Below are positions 1 through 29,150 of a stretch of 64,000 bases of DNA, in pieces; position 1 is the first letter of the stretch, and each line of letters opens with the position of its first letter. The notes under the pieces were generated by a model, which saw only the letters and a list, made by a program, of their open reading frames with translations, did not search any database and was not told the origin of the DNA. Position numbers and translations under genes: made by a program. Source of the stretch: Schistosoma haematobium (taxonomy: Eukaryota; Platyhelminthes; Trematoda; Strigeidida; Schistosomatidae); assembly GCF_000699445.3 (NCBI RefSeq), contig NC_067195.1:86314569-86378568 (forward strand), written 5' to 3'.

Positions 1-246
1 CAATAAAATCACATTCACTAGAAGAGAGTTTGATATGTCTACATCTGATAGGAACATGGTCAAATTACAGCTCCAGTGATTTTATCATCTTTATTTATTA
101 TCATATCAAATTTTACGACTCCGCAATGAACTAAATTTTATTCTGTGAATGTTCGTGAAACTAATCAGCAGTTCAAACTAAGTTGAATATGGTGTTTTAG
201 CTTTCAATTCAATAGTTGGACAATAAATATTTTTGAATTATTAAAC

Positions 247-536
247 CGGCGAGATTATGATTTATGAATGAACCAATCAGATTTACCAGAACAGGATTTT
301 GATTTTGGCGCGAAATCAATTCATTCATTTGTCTAAATAGAGTTTCGGCAATATAGCTGATTTCAGTTCGTGATGAAAACCCTAAATCTAATTCTTAATC
401 CAAACTATCCACTGTAGATATTAATACTAATTTCTCAAACTGGTTTATAATCCTCATTTAGCCATAGTATGTAGGCCAACATTTGCAAGGTTTCTTTAGC
501 GTCGCCCCAAGGTCGACCATAAATAACAGTCTCACC
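247..536. mobile_element. MITE, copy 1 (about 290 bp)
   Basis: The ends are imperfect inverted repeats: a left end like GGCGAGATTATGATTTATGA and a right end like CCATAAATAACAGTCTCACC. The interior (TTCAGTTCGTGATGAAAACC and neighbours) recurs at 1152-1443 and, inverted, at 5554-5839. No coding potential is seen. The size, terminal inverted repeats and repeat number fit a miniature inverted-repeat DNA transposon; the parent transposase family is unknown. Confidence 0.7.
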
Positions 537-639
537 ATCAAACCTATTTATCAGTTAATTTTTTACTATTTAGAGTAGAATACTGAATACGATTTATTCA
601 CTAGTTTGTCATTTAATTTATCAATATACAAAACAATCC

Positions 640-910
640 GTGTCGGGTAGAGACAGGTATCTATTTCAGTACAATGGAAGATGGTCACGCAATTTCGTGG
701 ATTGGTTGAGACATTAACAACGTTGGATGCCGACTCAGTAGTCTAGAGGCTAAGTGTTCGCGCACGAGACTGAATGCCCTGGGTTCGAACCCCTCTCGCG
801 GGATCGTGGATACGCACTGATGAGGAGTCCCACAATATGATTAAATGGCCTTCCAGTGCTTCCAGGTTATCAATGAGGGTCTAACATCAATCAGTTCATG
901 ATCTCAATCA
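640..910 (+). mobile_element. tRNA-derived SINE with hammerhead remnant, copy S1
   Basis: A complete SINE unit. A head with GTAGAGACAGGTATC is followed by a tRNA-like RNA polymerase III promoter: box A near 734-756 (CTCAGTAGTCTAGAGGCTAA) and box B near 782-792 (GGTTCGAACCC). A hammerhead-like segment lies at about 813-870 and a shared tail ends in TTCATGATCTCAATC. This copy keeps a CTGATGA core, but the GAAA box has become TAAA and the cleavage triplet TTC, so it should not self-cleave. The same unit recurs about ten times in the window. It lies downstream (3' side) of the second biotin-ligase exon. Confidence 0.75.
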
Positions 911-940
911 AAATATATTCACATACTATGTATATAAAAC

Positions 941-1104
941 TTGTGAATCCTCCCAATTAATAGATTCAAATGTACATCCTCCATTATAATATACAGTAGC
1001 TGTTTGTGGTATTAAATTTTTTGGTACAGCTTGAATAGAAACTGCATAACTCCCATTTTCACTGTTATATTGAAAACCAGGGAAAACTGGACCTGATCCA
1101 ATAC
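941..1104 (-). CDS. Biotin-protein ligase N-terminal domain, exon 2
   Basis: The exon continues the exon at 4079-4439. A good acceptor (TTCTAG) precedes 1104, and joining restores a codon split after one base (CAA G|GT). The encoded segment contains GPVFPGFQYN and VYYNGGCTF, matching the BPL_N family pattern of G-P-x-F/Y-x-G-F-x-Y-N and a Y-x-N-G-G strand. A possible donor is at 939-940 (CAA|GTTTTA); otherwise the frame runs four more codons to a TAG at 926-928. I did not find the following exon or the catalytic biotin-ligase domain in the remaining 900 bases, so the gene either continues beyond the window or is truncated. The intron (1105-4078) holds MITE, family A and SINE insertions. Confidence 0.7.
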
Positions 1105-1151
1105 CTAGAATTTATTAAGAAGAAAAAAAATTATATTGTAGGATGTTGATT

Positions 1152-1443
1152 TGGCGGGACTATAATTTACGGACGAACTAATCAGATACAAGACAACAGA
1201 TCTCGGATTTTGACACGATATTCACTTATCCATTTGGACAAATAGAGTCTTAGCATAATAGCTGATGTCAGTTCGTGATGAAAAACCCTAAATCTGATTC
1301 TTAACCTTAACCATCAACTGTGAATCATAATTCTAATTCCTCACACTTGTTTATGACCCTCATTTGGTCTCTATTACTAGGTGGGCACTCTTAAGATTAC
1401 TTTGCTGTCTCTCAAAGGTCGTCCATAAATTATAGTCCCACCC
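1152..1443. mobile_element. MITE, copy 2
   Basis: The terminal inverted repeats are well kept: GGCGGGACTATAATTTACGG on the left and GTCCATAAATTATAGTCCCA on the right. The interior is shared with 247-536 and 5554-5839. It is noncoding and sits in the intron between the two biotin-ligase exons. Confidence 0.8.
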
Positions 1444-3185
1444 TTGATTTCACTAAGTTTATATTATTTAGATTTGAATAGTTTAATTTACAACAAGCTT
1501 TAATTATCTAACTCCAATTCATTTTTATTATACAATATTGTTCAGATTTAGATTTCTTTGATTATCATTGATATTCTTATGACTTCGACTTGATTGTAAT
1601 TAATTTCATCGTGTTATGACATAATGAGCAAACGTGGTATGAGCTACTTATATCCACATAAGTAGTATATAACTATTATCAGAAATAGAATGTATTTTAG
1701 TAGAAGATCGATAAAGAAAGAACGGGAACAGAAAGTAATTGATATGAAAATACGTGAACAATGAAAACTGAGACGATGGATTGATGTTTTGCAAATTAAC
1801 TAGTTACTGTGTGGTTCTCAGATTTTGGTGAGATGTTCTGTAATTTTGTGTTCAAATACATTCGGTTGGCTCCATTCGTGTTCTTTGTTCACTACACTAA
1901 TGCACATTTATCTCAGGCTCTACGTTGATTCTGGCTGACTGACTGACATCAGCAAGAACTTAAATATTGAAACAAATTAATAGAATTTCTGTACAAACGA
2001 CCGACAGTTTGATGTTTCAATATAAAATCTAATTGGCTGTTATAAATAGGTGTCTTGTCATTTTTTTCCACATTCATCTTTCTTATCTTCTTCTCTTCTA
2101 ATCTGATATTTTATGTTATAAACTTATCAACAACTGCATACTTAATCGCAAAAATCATCAAACTAATCATCTTAACCCATGTGTCAACAGACTGTTTTAG
2201 TGGCTCTATATATGACTCCGATTAGATCGGACGATGATAATTGTTATCGAAATATACCAGCTCCCAATCATCGTATATAGCGTTAGGGAATAACGGAATA
2301 AAAATAAGTCAAATACGCATATTTCATACAATCATTGATCTGAACAGAAAATCACGGAAGCGAGGAGAGAGAGAAGTGAAATGGATAGGAGAAGATGAGT
2401 GAGCCCACTTGATTTAATTAAGCGTGACTTGAGATTTATAGTCAAACAAAAATAAGTTGCAGACACATCATGAATAGGTTAACTAACTATCACACGTACG
2501 ACCATATAAAAACAGTCAAGGTTGTAGTGGCTTTGTTTCGTGAATCAATCACCTTTGTAACCGTTATTACATAAATCTTAACGGTGCTTGAAATCAGAAG
2601 ACAATAAAGAAGCGGCAACTACAGTTTATTGGTGGATAGGACAAATGACAAAGCTATGAGCACATCAAGCAAATCTGAAGCAGAGAGGTCAATATGTGTG
2701 AGTAAGCGAATACAGAGGAGAGTTTATAGTCTAGTCGAATCAAGGCGCTGCTAGGCAAATCAAAAGCAATTAACAGGAATCGAGTACATAGATACATGGA
2801 GAAAAGAATGAATCATTAAGGGATATTTAAGCTATTAACACTTTAGCTCGAGTCTGTCATATGATAAAGCGTACACGTTTATACAGATATGTTAGTGATC
2901 ATAATAGTGCGAAGAATTAGACGGGTTGTTACGGTCTGATTATCATTGTCTGTTAAGTTAACAAAAGGACTTGACCATGATGATGACAAGGTGCAGATAT
3001 GTGCTGATGATGTCGTTCAGAAGAACAATGAAAGCTCCACGATCAAATCATCCGGCTCAGAGAACAAAATTTCATCAAAATAATCCTAAATTGCTACAAC
3101 TGAAGAATCGAAGAATTATTGAGGATTCGGTTCATTCTACAATGAAAATTTTAGGTTTATGCACTTTATTTGCTGAGTGCGTTTG
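1444..3185. other. Intron sequence without recognised gene
   Basis: A+T-rich intron of the biotin-ligase gene. A 71-codon open frame at 2971-3186 (plus) has no recognisable motif or splice support and is not called. I see no repeat of the families described here. Confidence 0.5.
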
Positions 3186-3189
3186 AACT

Positions 3190-3700
3190 ATTCATTTATT
3201 TATAAAAGCACATAACCATTGATACAAGGAGGCAACAAATAGATATGCGCCACATAAATCAATCGATTTGTGTAAAAACTAGGATACTTCCCGGGTGCCT
3301 AAACCGAAGAAGGTAGTTTTCTTAGAGGGACACATTCGAAACCTTTGACCTAATGGTCTGATCCACAAGGCAGTGCAGCATCGTAAGAAGATGCAGTCAC
3401 ATGGTAGCCGGTGACAAACGATTGATTCATACGTTATTTGTTCTTTCAAGATTCCAAATCCCATGTGGAGCATTGGTTTGGAATCGGGGTTTTTCAACAC
3501 CCCTAGGTGGACTCTCTGTATCCACCAAGCCGGTTAAAGCGCCGTACATTAGCTTCTCGTCCTCTGAATTTCGTAAACAACAGTAATGCCACGAGAAGGC
3601 AGTGAGTAGGACTTCTCTGACAGTGGTTGTATACGTGTGACCATGTGCGAGCTGATTCTCCCCACTCTCGGCCGTACCAGGGCATTTGGGTGCTGACAAC
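3190..3700 (-). mobile_element. Family A retroposon, copy A1
   Basis: A copy of a roughly 500-bp retroposon found eight times in the window. In its own orientation it begins near CCAAATGCCCTGGTACGGCC, contains GGACTGCATCTCCTTACGATG-type sequence and ends in an A+T-rich tail of AAATAAAT type. The open frames inside it are frame shadows and differ between copies. It has no tRNA-like promoter I can see and no reverse transcriptase, so it is presumably mobilised in trans. Confidence 0.75.
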
Positions 3701-3899
3701 TTTTAAGACTAGTAACAAGAACAATGCCCACAATTTACAAAATTTACAAAAAAAATTATTTACCTGCAACTTACAGTTTTAGTTACTTCATAAGATAGGG
3801 GTAATCTTCAATCAGTGTCATGATTGAGTCAAGAATGCAAAAACAATGACAAATACTAGATGGGTTTTGTGGATATTATAGCAATTTCAATGGTTAATA

Positions 3900-4000
3900 T
3901 CATGAGTCAGTTGAAGCTAGACCACCATGGAAAACCTGGAAACACTGGACGGCCGTTTCGTTTTTTATTGTGAGACTCCTCAGCAGTAAGCATCCACTCA
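3900..4000 (-). mobile_element. Hammerhead SINE tail, copy S3 (5' truncated)
   Basis: On the minus strand it reads from the hammerhead core through the shared tail. CTGAGGA, GAAA, the palindromic helix III (ACGGCCGT) and cleavage triplet GTC are kept. Helix I has four pairs and helix II is poorly paired because its loop side has become A-rich. The tRNA-like head is missing, as expected of a 5'-truncated retroposon. Confidence 0.7.
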
Positions 4001-4078
4001 TGATCTTAACCATTGAAATAACAAATACAACTAACAAATTAACTAATACCAATAAGATATATATATAGAACAACAAAC

Positions 4079-4439
4079 CTTGAAATAATTTGATATATCT
4101 TTCACCATACACTTCAAGTGGACCATTCATATCGAAACAGCAATAATCACAAGCGAAATAAGCACCAGCACAAATACCAAGATATCTACCCATATTTTCT
4201 TTAATATAATTATGTATATTCAAACAACCAGATAATTGTAATGAGTTTAAATAGCCTAAATCATAACCACCACCAAAACATAATAAATTTGATTGTATAT
4301 TTTGATTATTTATTATTGTACTATTTATTTCTTCAATTTTATATAAAGGTGTTAAATATTGAAATGCATTTTTCAAATGAATGTAACATCGTTCTGAAGT
4401 ACCAAGATCTTTATAAATTTGTATTTGTTTATGAACCAT
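4079..4439 (-). CDS. Biotin-protein ligase N-terminal domain, exon 1
   Basis: Encodes 120 codons plus one base, starting at an ATG at 4439 and ending at a donor CAAG|GTTTGT. Biotin-protein ligase (holocarboxylase synthetase) attaches biotin to carboxylases; this exon encodes the class-I glutamine-amidotransferase-like N-terminal domain (BPL_N) seen in yeast and animal enzymes. Diagnostic segments are FGGGYDLGYL (about residues 55-64) and the nucleophile-elbow-like GICAGAYFACDY, with GPLEVYGER near the end. The start suits the family, whose domain begins almost at the N-terminus. The product continues in the exon at 941-1104. The open frame running past the donor to 3900 reads through SINE sequence and is not coding. 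Assignment to the domain family is firm; completeness of the gene is not established. Confidence 0.8.
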
Positions 4440-4529
4440 AATGAAATGTTGAATTGAAATGAATCTAAATATAAAAAAATAATAATGAATAGAAAATATT
4501 AGAAAGGGTTTTTTGTGGAGATTTTAGTA

Positions 4530-4860
4530 ATTTCGGCCATTTCGTCCTAGTATGGGACTCCTCAGCAGTGCGCAGGTCTGTTGTGAGATATCAGCTCACT
4601 GAAGACAATGGTGACGGTGGCGCAATTTCGTGGATTGGTTGAAGTTAGACATTAACACTGTTAGATGCCGACTCAGAGGCCTAATAGTTAGGCGATCGCG
4701 CGCGAGACTGATAGGTCCTGGGTTCGAATCTCAAGGGGAGGGCGGGATCGTGGATGCAATTTTCTGAGGAGTCCCATATTAGGATGAAACGGCCGTCGAG
4801 TGCTCCCAGGTTTTCTATAGTGGTCTAGCTTCAATTGAATCATGATTTAAACTATCGGAA
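4530..4860 (+). mobile_element. Composite hammerhead SINE, copy S2 with inverted hammerhead at its head
   Basis: 4532-4575 is a minus-strand hammerhead piece (GCACTG CTGAGGA GTCC...GGAC GAAA) cut off before its cleavage site. It is joined to a plus-strand SINE with tRNA-like head (box B GGTTCGAATC near 4722), hammerhead at about 4763-4815 and shared tail. The plus hammerhead keeps CTGAGGA, GAAACGGCCGTC and a GTCC/GGAT helix II, but helix I is mispaired. Confidence 0.65.
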
Positions 4861-5553
4861 TAGAAAATAATTATTAATTATCTCTACTTGGCAAAATTTA
4901 TCTTTAATATGCTTTCATTAATTCCTTATTATGGAATAAGCTATAAAGGGAGAATGAGAGAGTGAGTGTGGATAAGGTAGTAAGTGAGTGAGTGGACAAC
5001 CAACGATAACAAGGAATGTTGATCGATTGAATTTTGTATGTGGTGTATGCTACTTATATCGATATAAGTAGTAATATGACGTTAGTCGTAAACAGAAGGT
5101 CTGGCAGGGGAGAGACAAGAGAATCGAACAGTAAAGAATAGAAACAGAATGTAATTTGTATGAAAATGCAAGAACAATGATGTCTGAGTCATTTTGAGAA
5201 AACTGATGGACATCTTACAAATTAAGCATTTACTTGATGATTGTTAGATTTTATTAACAAGTGCTGTAATGTTGTGTCAAATACATTCGATTGTTCCCCA
5301 CTGGTGTTTTTGTTCACTACAGTATTGTAATGTACGAAATTGACTACAAATAGTAGTATTATTTCTCGTAAAAATTTTATATCTAATCTAAATATAAACA
5401 ATCACAAGACATAATCTAGTCTGTGTTTAGGAAGAACATTTTTTAGGATGATAATTCCACTCTTTATGTACAAATTTAAGTTACCGTAGATGATAGTGAA
5501 AGAGATTACAACATACGATTTTCTGTGGATTAGTTCAACAACATTAGAGATTA

Positions 5554-5839
5554 TCCGGTGAGACTATAATTTATGGATGAGTGACGCCGAACTGACCTTG
5601 AGAGTGTCCACCTAGTAACCAGGACCAAATGAAGGTTATAAACCAGTGTGAGGTATTAGAATTATGATTTACATTTAATGATTAAGGTTAGGAATTAGAT
5701 TTAGGGTTTTTATCATGAACTAAAATTAGCTAAAATGTCAAAACTCTATTTAGCCAAATGAATGAATGAATGTCGCGCCAAAATTCGAGACCTGTTATCT
5801 TATACGTGATTGGTTCGTCCATAAATTATCGTCATTCCG
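5554..5839. mobile_element. MITE, copy 3 (inverted)
   Basis: Same family as 247-536 and 1152-1443 but in the opposite orientation. The ends read GGTGAGACTATAATTTATGG and TCCATAAATTATCGTCATTC. It contains the shared interior GGGTTTTTATCATGAACTAA. Noncoding. Confidence 0.75.
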
Positions 5840-6261
5840 ATTATTCTTTAAGGTTGTTCTGATCACACAGATGTATTGATAGAAATCTGAAATGTACAAA
5901 TTTCCACTTCACTAACTTATAACCTAAACTGTTGATTCATAATCCATTAAGACCGCTTTCTATCACTAGTAGTAGTATCATAAATCGAGAGTTATAAAAT
6001 ATAACTCACTATATTATCATAATAATCATAAGACCAAATGATTATAAATATAACTTGTTAGTGCTCAACAGTTGAAGATAGAAATGTCCAACTACACAAA
6101 ATATAAGAAACTATTTCATTGTACTAACTAATTGCTTAGTAGACGTGAAAATGAACCCTTCTTCCGATCTAATCTAGTTCTCGATCGAACAAACGGATGT
6201 ATCACATGATCAAATGTCTAGTACAAGTAGTTTGGACAGTACAATTCTTTTGTTATATATG

Positions 6262-6350
6262 ATCATAGTTGTTAGATACTGAGGTATGGCAACTTAGACT
6301 GATACATATATGCGCCTGGTCCTACGTTATAGCTGACTGACTAACTGAAT
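6262..6350 (+). mobile_element. RTE 3'-end fragment
   Basis: GAGGTATGGCAACTTAGACTG followed by CCTGGTCCTACGTTATAGCTGACTGACT is the 3' terminus, in sense, of the RTE-type elements whose minus-strand ends lie near 60610 and 45580. A short, heavily 5'-truncated insertion. Confidence 0.6.
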
Positions 6351-6755
6351 ACCGAGAAACTCAACGAAAGAAATGTTTTGTATGATTATAATTTCCAATC
6401 ATTCTTTAATTAGCATCATTTCAAGATAAGAATGAATTTGAAACTAATAACTTTAAAGAAATGAAGGATTCAGTGACCGACTTGTGTTTAGTTCTTATTT
6501 CTGATAAAACTGTATCGGTCGTGTTATAAAATGTTATCATCAAAATCAAACGATAGTCTATATTAAATAAGAACTTTCGTCTAAATTTGAACGAATATAG
6601 TTTCAAAATATTTGGGCGCCGAGTTGATGTGAGACCTTAAAGAGGAAGAATGTATTTGAGATTTTAATCTCAGCGAATGAATTTGAAGCGAATTCAACGT
6701 TTCACTTGGCAATCTGGTCCAAGCTTTTTCAAGGAAATATAATCAAACATTAAAA
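6350..6755. other. No recognised feature
   Basis: A+T-rich spacer. The 61-codon minus-strand frame at 6421-6606 shows no motif, splice context or repeat relationship and is not called. Confidence 0.5.
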
Positions 6756-6759
6756 TTAT

Positions 6760-7020
6760 CGATTCGAACCCAAGAACGAACACTTAACGTCTAGACCAGA
6801 GCCGGCATCCAACGATGTTAATGTCTAACTTCAATCAAACCACGAAATTGCGCCACCATTCACCATTTTCTTCAGTGTGTTACTATCTCACAACAGAGCC
6901 AATGGAACTACACTAGTTACTGCTTCTCACTAGAACTTCATGAGTCCCAAACTAGGAAGAAACTGCCCTTCAGTGCTTCCAGGTTTTCCATAGTGCTCTA
7001 GCCTTGATTAACTCATAAAT
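6760..7020. mobile_element. Hammerhead SINE with inverted halves, copy S4
   Basis: 6765-6945 carries the tRNA-like head on the minus strand (box B complement GATTCGAACCC near 6763, box A complement near 6805). 6945-7015 carries the hammerhead and tail on the plus strand (GAGTCCCAAACTAGGAAGAAAC, then CAGTGCTTCCAGGTTTTCC). Head and tail therefore point in opposite directions, a rearranged copy. The GAAA box survives, but the first core strand is degraded. Confidence 0.6.
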
Positions 7021-7194
7021 TTAACGATAAAATTCCAATTATCTTAATATTTCAAAGTAACATTTGGAAATTTTATGTAGTTGAATACAAGAATACAATG
7101 AATTTATTTCATTCTTCAGACATATTGTGATTTGTATTTTCTTACTTTTCGATAAATGGTCTTAATTACTTTTTTCTGATTAGCGTTTTTTAGC

Positions 7195-7345
7195 AATTTA
7201 GTTTTCTACGGGATGGGATCGCTAACCCCATGCCCAACCCTCCTCCTCTATCTGGGTTTTTGACAGGCAGTAGCCCCAGAGGGGCTGCAGACGGCCGCCT
7301 ATGCTCAATTGGGAGTAATAGGCGTAAGTGAGTAAGTAACTTTTC
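7195..7345 (-). repeat. Retroposon fragment shared with 61.6 kb
   Basis: On the minus strand this reads from GCCTATTACTCCC to GGGCATGGGGTTAGCGATCC and CGTAGAAAAC, the same order as plus-strand 61565-61690. The (TAAG/TGAG) repeat and the GTTACTCC sequence at its edge are also found at an RTE 3' end near 11340. Probably a retroposon piece linked to the RTE family. Confidence 0.45.
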
Positions 7346-8540
7346 GATAAGTTAAAAGTGAATTTGTTGTTGTCCATTTATTCAGTTATAAAATTTAAAT
7401 AATTATATCATTATACTACTAATATAAATCTCTGATCATTTCATTAAAACAGCTAAGGAACAAATCTCTCTCTCAAATGAATGATTATCCTTACTTCAGA
7501 CTGATAACCCTCATATTTTGACTATACTATCGATGGTAGACAGATCAGTAAAAGAATATAACAAGAGAAACTAATCAAGTAAGTTGTGCCAAAACTAATA
7601 ACTGTTAATTCAAACATCATTCACAATTAAATAACTGTCAATCGAGAGGTGATTCATGTAACTTCACCTACTGACATATCTTAATTAGGATGAAAGGCGT
7701 CTCGTTTCATTTCATAGAGCAAGCTGGCATTAAATATATTTCAATTCGGTAAACTAATAATAAAACATAATGAATCAAAATGTTTTACGTCTGAATAGAT
7801 AGTTCCAACTAGTAATCATATCACTTTATATCACCAGAACGTATTGAATGAGTAATGCTGATGCTACCAATAAAGGAGAACTGAGCAGAAATGATAGGAT
7901 TATTGATATTCATTAAACGAGCGATCTTTAAAAAACTCAGAATTCATTCTATCTATCCTATCATAAAAGATGCGAAAAAGCACAATATCGTACAAATTAG
8001 TTCTTTTCTTCGTCTAAATCTATGTGAATACTAATCTATTGACCAAAAGTTGGGACAAACATTCGCCTATATCAATGTATCTGTACAGAGGTTCTACTGA
8101 GAGTAAGTTAAATAACAGAGAGTTATACAACAAAAGTCTAAATAGTTTAATAAAATACAGTTACATAACAAAATCTTAAAGATGTAAGCTTCTTAGTTCA
8201 AAGCAATTAATTGTGAATGGGAATCAATCAGAAAAAAAACTGAAAACTACTTGATATTTAGGTCACTTTCAATGAGTTTAACGAACAAAATTTTCCTATA
8301 ACTATTCCAGTCGATCAACACTAAGAATTTGAGTGACTTATGTACAGAATGAGGTTTTGAATCTACACGGATAACAAATAGATGCATACATAGTGAACTA
8401 TGATGATACTTGATAGTTTAACAGTATATAACCGCTTATTAAACCATTTATTTTAGACGATAACAAACAGTAAGATATACAATTGTGAACTATCAAATCT
8501 TCAGTAGCATATTTGAATACAATCTAACTAATCATTCATA
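7346..8540. other. No recognised feature
   Basis: A+T-rich intergenic sequence between the Hippo kinase and the biotin-ligase gene. I see no open frame with recognisable content and none of the repeat families described here. Confidence 0.5.
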
Positions 8541-8544
8541 TTAT

Positions 8545-8630
8545 TCTGAAGAGTCCCATTCTAAAACGAAACGGTCATCCAATGCTTCTAGGCTTCCCAT
8601 AATGATCTAGCTTCAATTAAGTCATGAATT
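8545..8630 (+). mobile_element. Hammerhead SINE tail, copy S5
   Basis: Begins in the ribozyme core (CTGAAGA, position 7 being A), then GTCCCATTCTAAAACGAAAC and the tail TCTAGCTTCAATTAAGTCATG. Helix II and the cleavage triplet (ATC) are altered. 5'-truncated. Confidence 0.65.
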
Positions 8631-8787
8631 CAATTATTTAATTTCGGATTAATCAACAAAAATTCAACTAAGAAAAAAAAACTAATCCATAAATGCCTAA
8701 ACATATCAGATCAGATACCAACTAATTTGATGCATTTAATTTTGATTTGTGACATAAAAAATGAGTGTTTAAAATACCTTTCAACTA

Positions 8788-9470
8788 CGAGCCTCCAAAT
8801 GCCCTGGTACAGCTGAGAGTGGGGAGAGTCAGCTCACACTCTCGAAATGCTCTCACATGGCCACGCGTATACGGCAACTGCCAGAAGTCCTACTAACTGC
8901 ATTCTCGTGTTTACCAAATTGAGGAGACAAAAAGCGAAACTCCGGCGCTTTAACTAGGCTGGCGGTCACTGAGAGCTCACCTAGGGGGGTTAGAAAACCC
9001 TGATTCCAAACCACTGGTGAACATGGGCTCAAGTACCCTGAAGGAACAAGTAGCGTATGAACCTATTATTGGTTACCGACTACCATGTGAATGCATCTCC
9101 TTACGTTGCTCCACTGCCCTGTGGATTAGACCTTTAGGTCGAAGGTTCTGGGTGTGGACCCCTAAGAAAACTATGTCTCTGTTTGGGCACCCAAGCACTA
9201 TTGCAGCCCTTACAAGAATCGGCAACAAATAGATATGCACCACATAAATCATTCGATTTTAATGTTGGCTGAGATACTGCTCGTGTGCCCGAACCGAAGA
9301 AGGTGGTTTTCTTAGTTGACCACACTCACAACCTTCGACCTAAAGGTTTGTTCCACGAGGCAGTGGAGCATCGTAAACAGATGCAGTCCCATGGTAGTCG
9401 GTGACCAACAATAGGTTCATACGCGATTTGTTCCTTCAGGATACTGTAGCCCATGTGCAGCATAATGATA
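8788..9470. mobile_element. Inverted pair of family A retroposons, copy A2
   Basis: 8788-9210 is a plus-strand family A copy (CCAAATGCCCTGGTACAGCT through GGGCACCCAAGCAC). 9211-9470 is a second, minus-strand copy (GGCAACAAATAGATATGCAC through CATGTGCAGC). Their 3' ends abut, so about 190 bases of the first can pair with the second across a short spacer. The open frames in it are shadows. It lies just downstream of the Hippo kinase stop codon. Confidence 0.7.
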
Positions 9471-9540
9471 AACATATCAACACACTCATTGAATTTAAAC
9501 AAAAGCGTTCAAACAATAAACTATAATGAATAAAATGCCA

Positions 9541-9546
9541 TTTATT
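9541..9546 (-). promoter_or_regulatory. Possible poly(A) signal of the Hippo kinase
   Basis: Minus-strand AATAAA about 335 bases past the stop codon at 9879. Position and orientation suit the kinase 3' UTR, but such hexamers are common in A+T-rich DNA. Confidence 0.3.
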
Positions 9547-9878
9547 GAAGTATGTATATATATTCATGTAAATATACAAGATTAATATACAGTTGTCAAT
9601 AGAAAACAAATATAAACTAAGCATGAGATGATAATGATGATGAAAATTAATTAACTAAGAAATAACACATTTCCTATCTTCTATCAATCGTTCGTAAATG
9701 AACACAAATTCATTGAAGGACAAAAACAGGAATAAACGATAGATAATCATAATGAACAACAAAGAGAAAAAAGAAAGAGGGTGAAATATATTTGAAATCA
9801 ATGATGATAGGGTTATCAATGGTTACCATGCAATAAAACCTAAATAGATAATAATGAAATGAATTAAGTAAACAATGA

Positions 9879-28977
<19,099 letters not shown>

Positions 28978-29150
28978 TGACCCTGAGTTTATTGTAAGCG
29001 CCTTTCAGTCCAAATAGTTCAAATGGTTGTGGACGGAATAGAAGAAGCTTTCGCTTAACAGGCTTCCGTGTCTAGTAGCAGGGGATCACCAAATCCTCCA
29101 GGCAGGAAACTAGGTATGTTAACAATAAAAGAGGAAAAGAAATTGGCAAA

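Noticed and set aside
720..810. tRNA gene call for the box A/box B stretch (and similar at 4690, 6780, 49170)
   Set aside because: The arms do not fold as a complete tRNA and the stretch is embedded in a repeated unit; it is the promoter part of a SINE.
3279..3769. Overlapping frames in the 3.2-3.8 kb repeat, with relatives at 9, 16, 28, 50, 54 and 63 kb
   Set aside because: The frames differ between copies and carry copy-specific stops; the repeated unit is noncoding family A DNA.
9436..9624. Small hydrophobic minus-strand ORF of 62 codons
   Set aside because: Starts inside the family A repeat and continues in A+T-rich 3' flank; no signal of coding selection.
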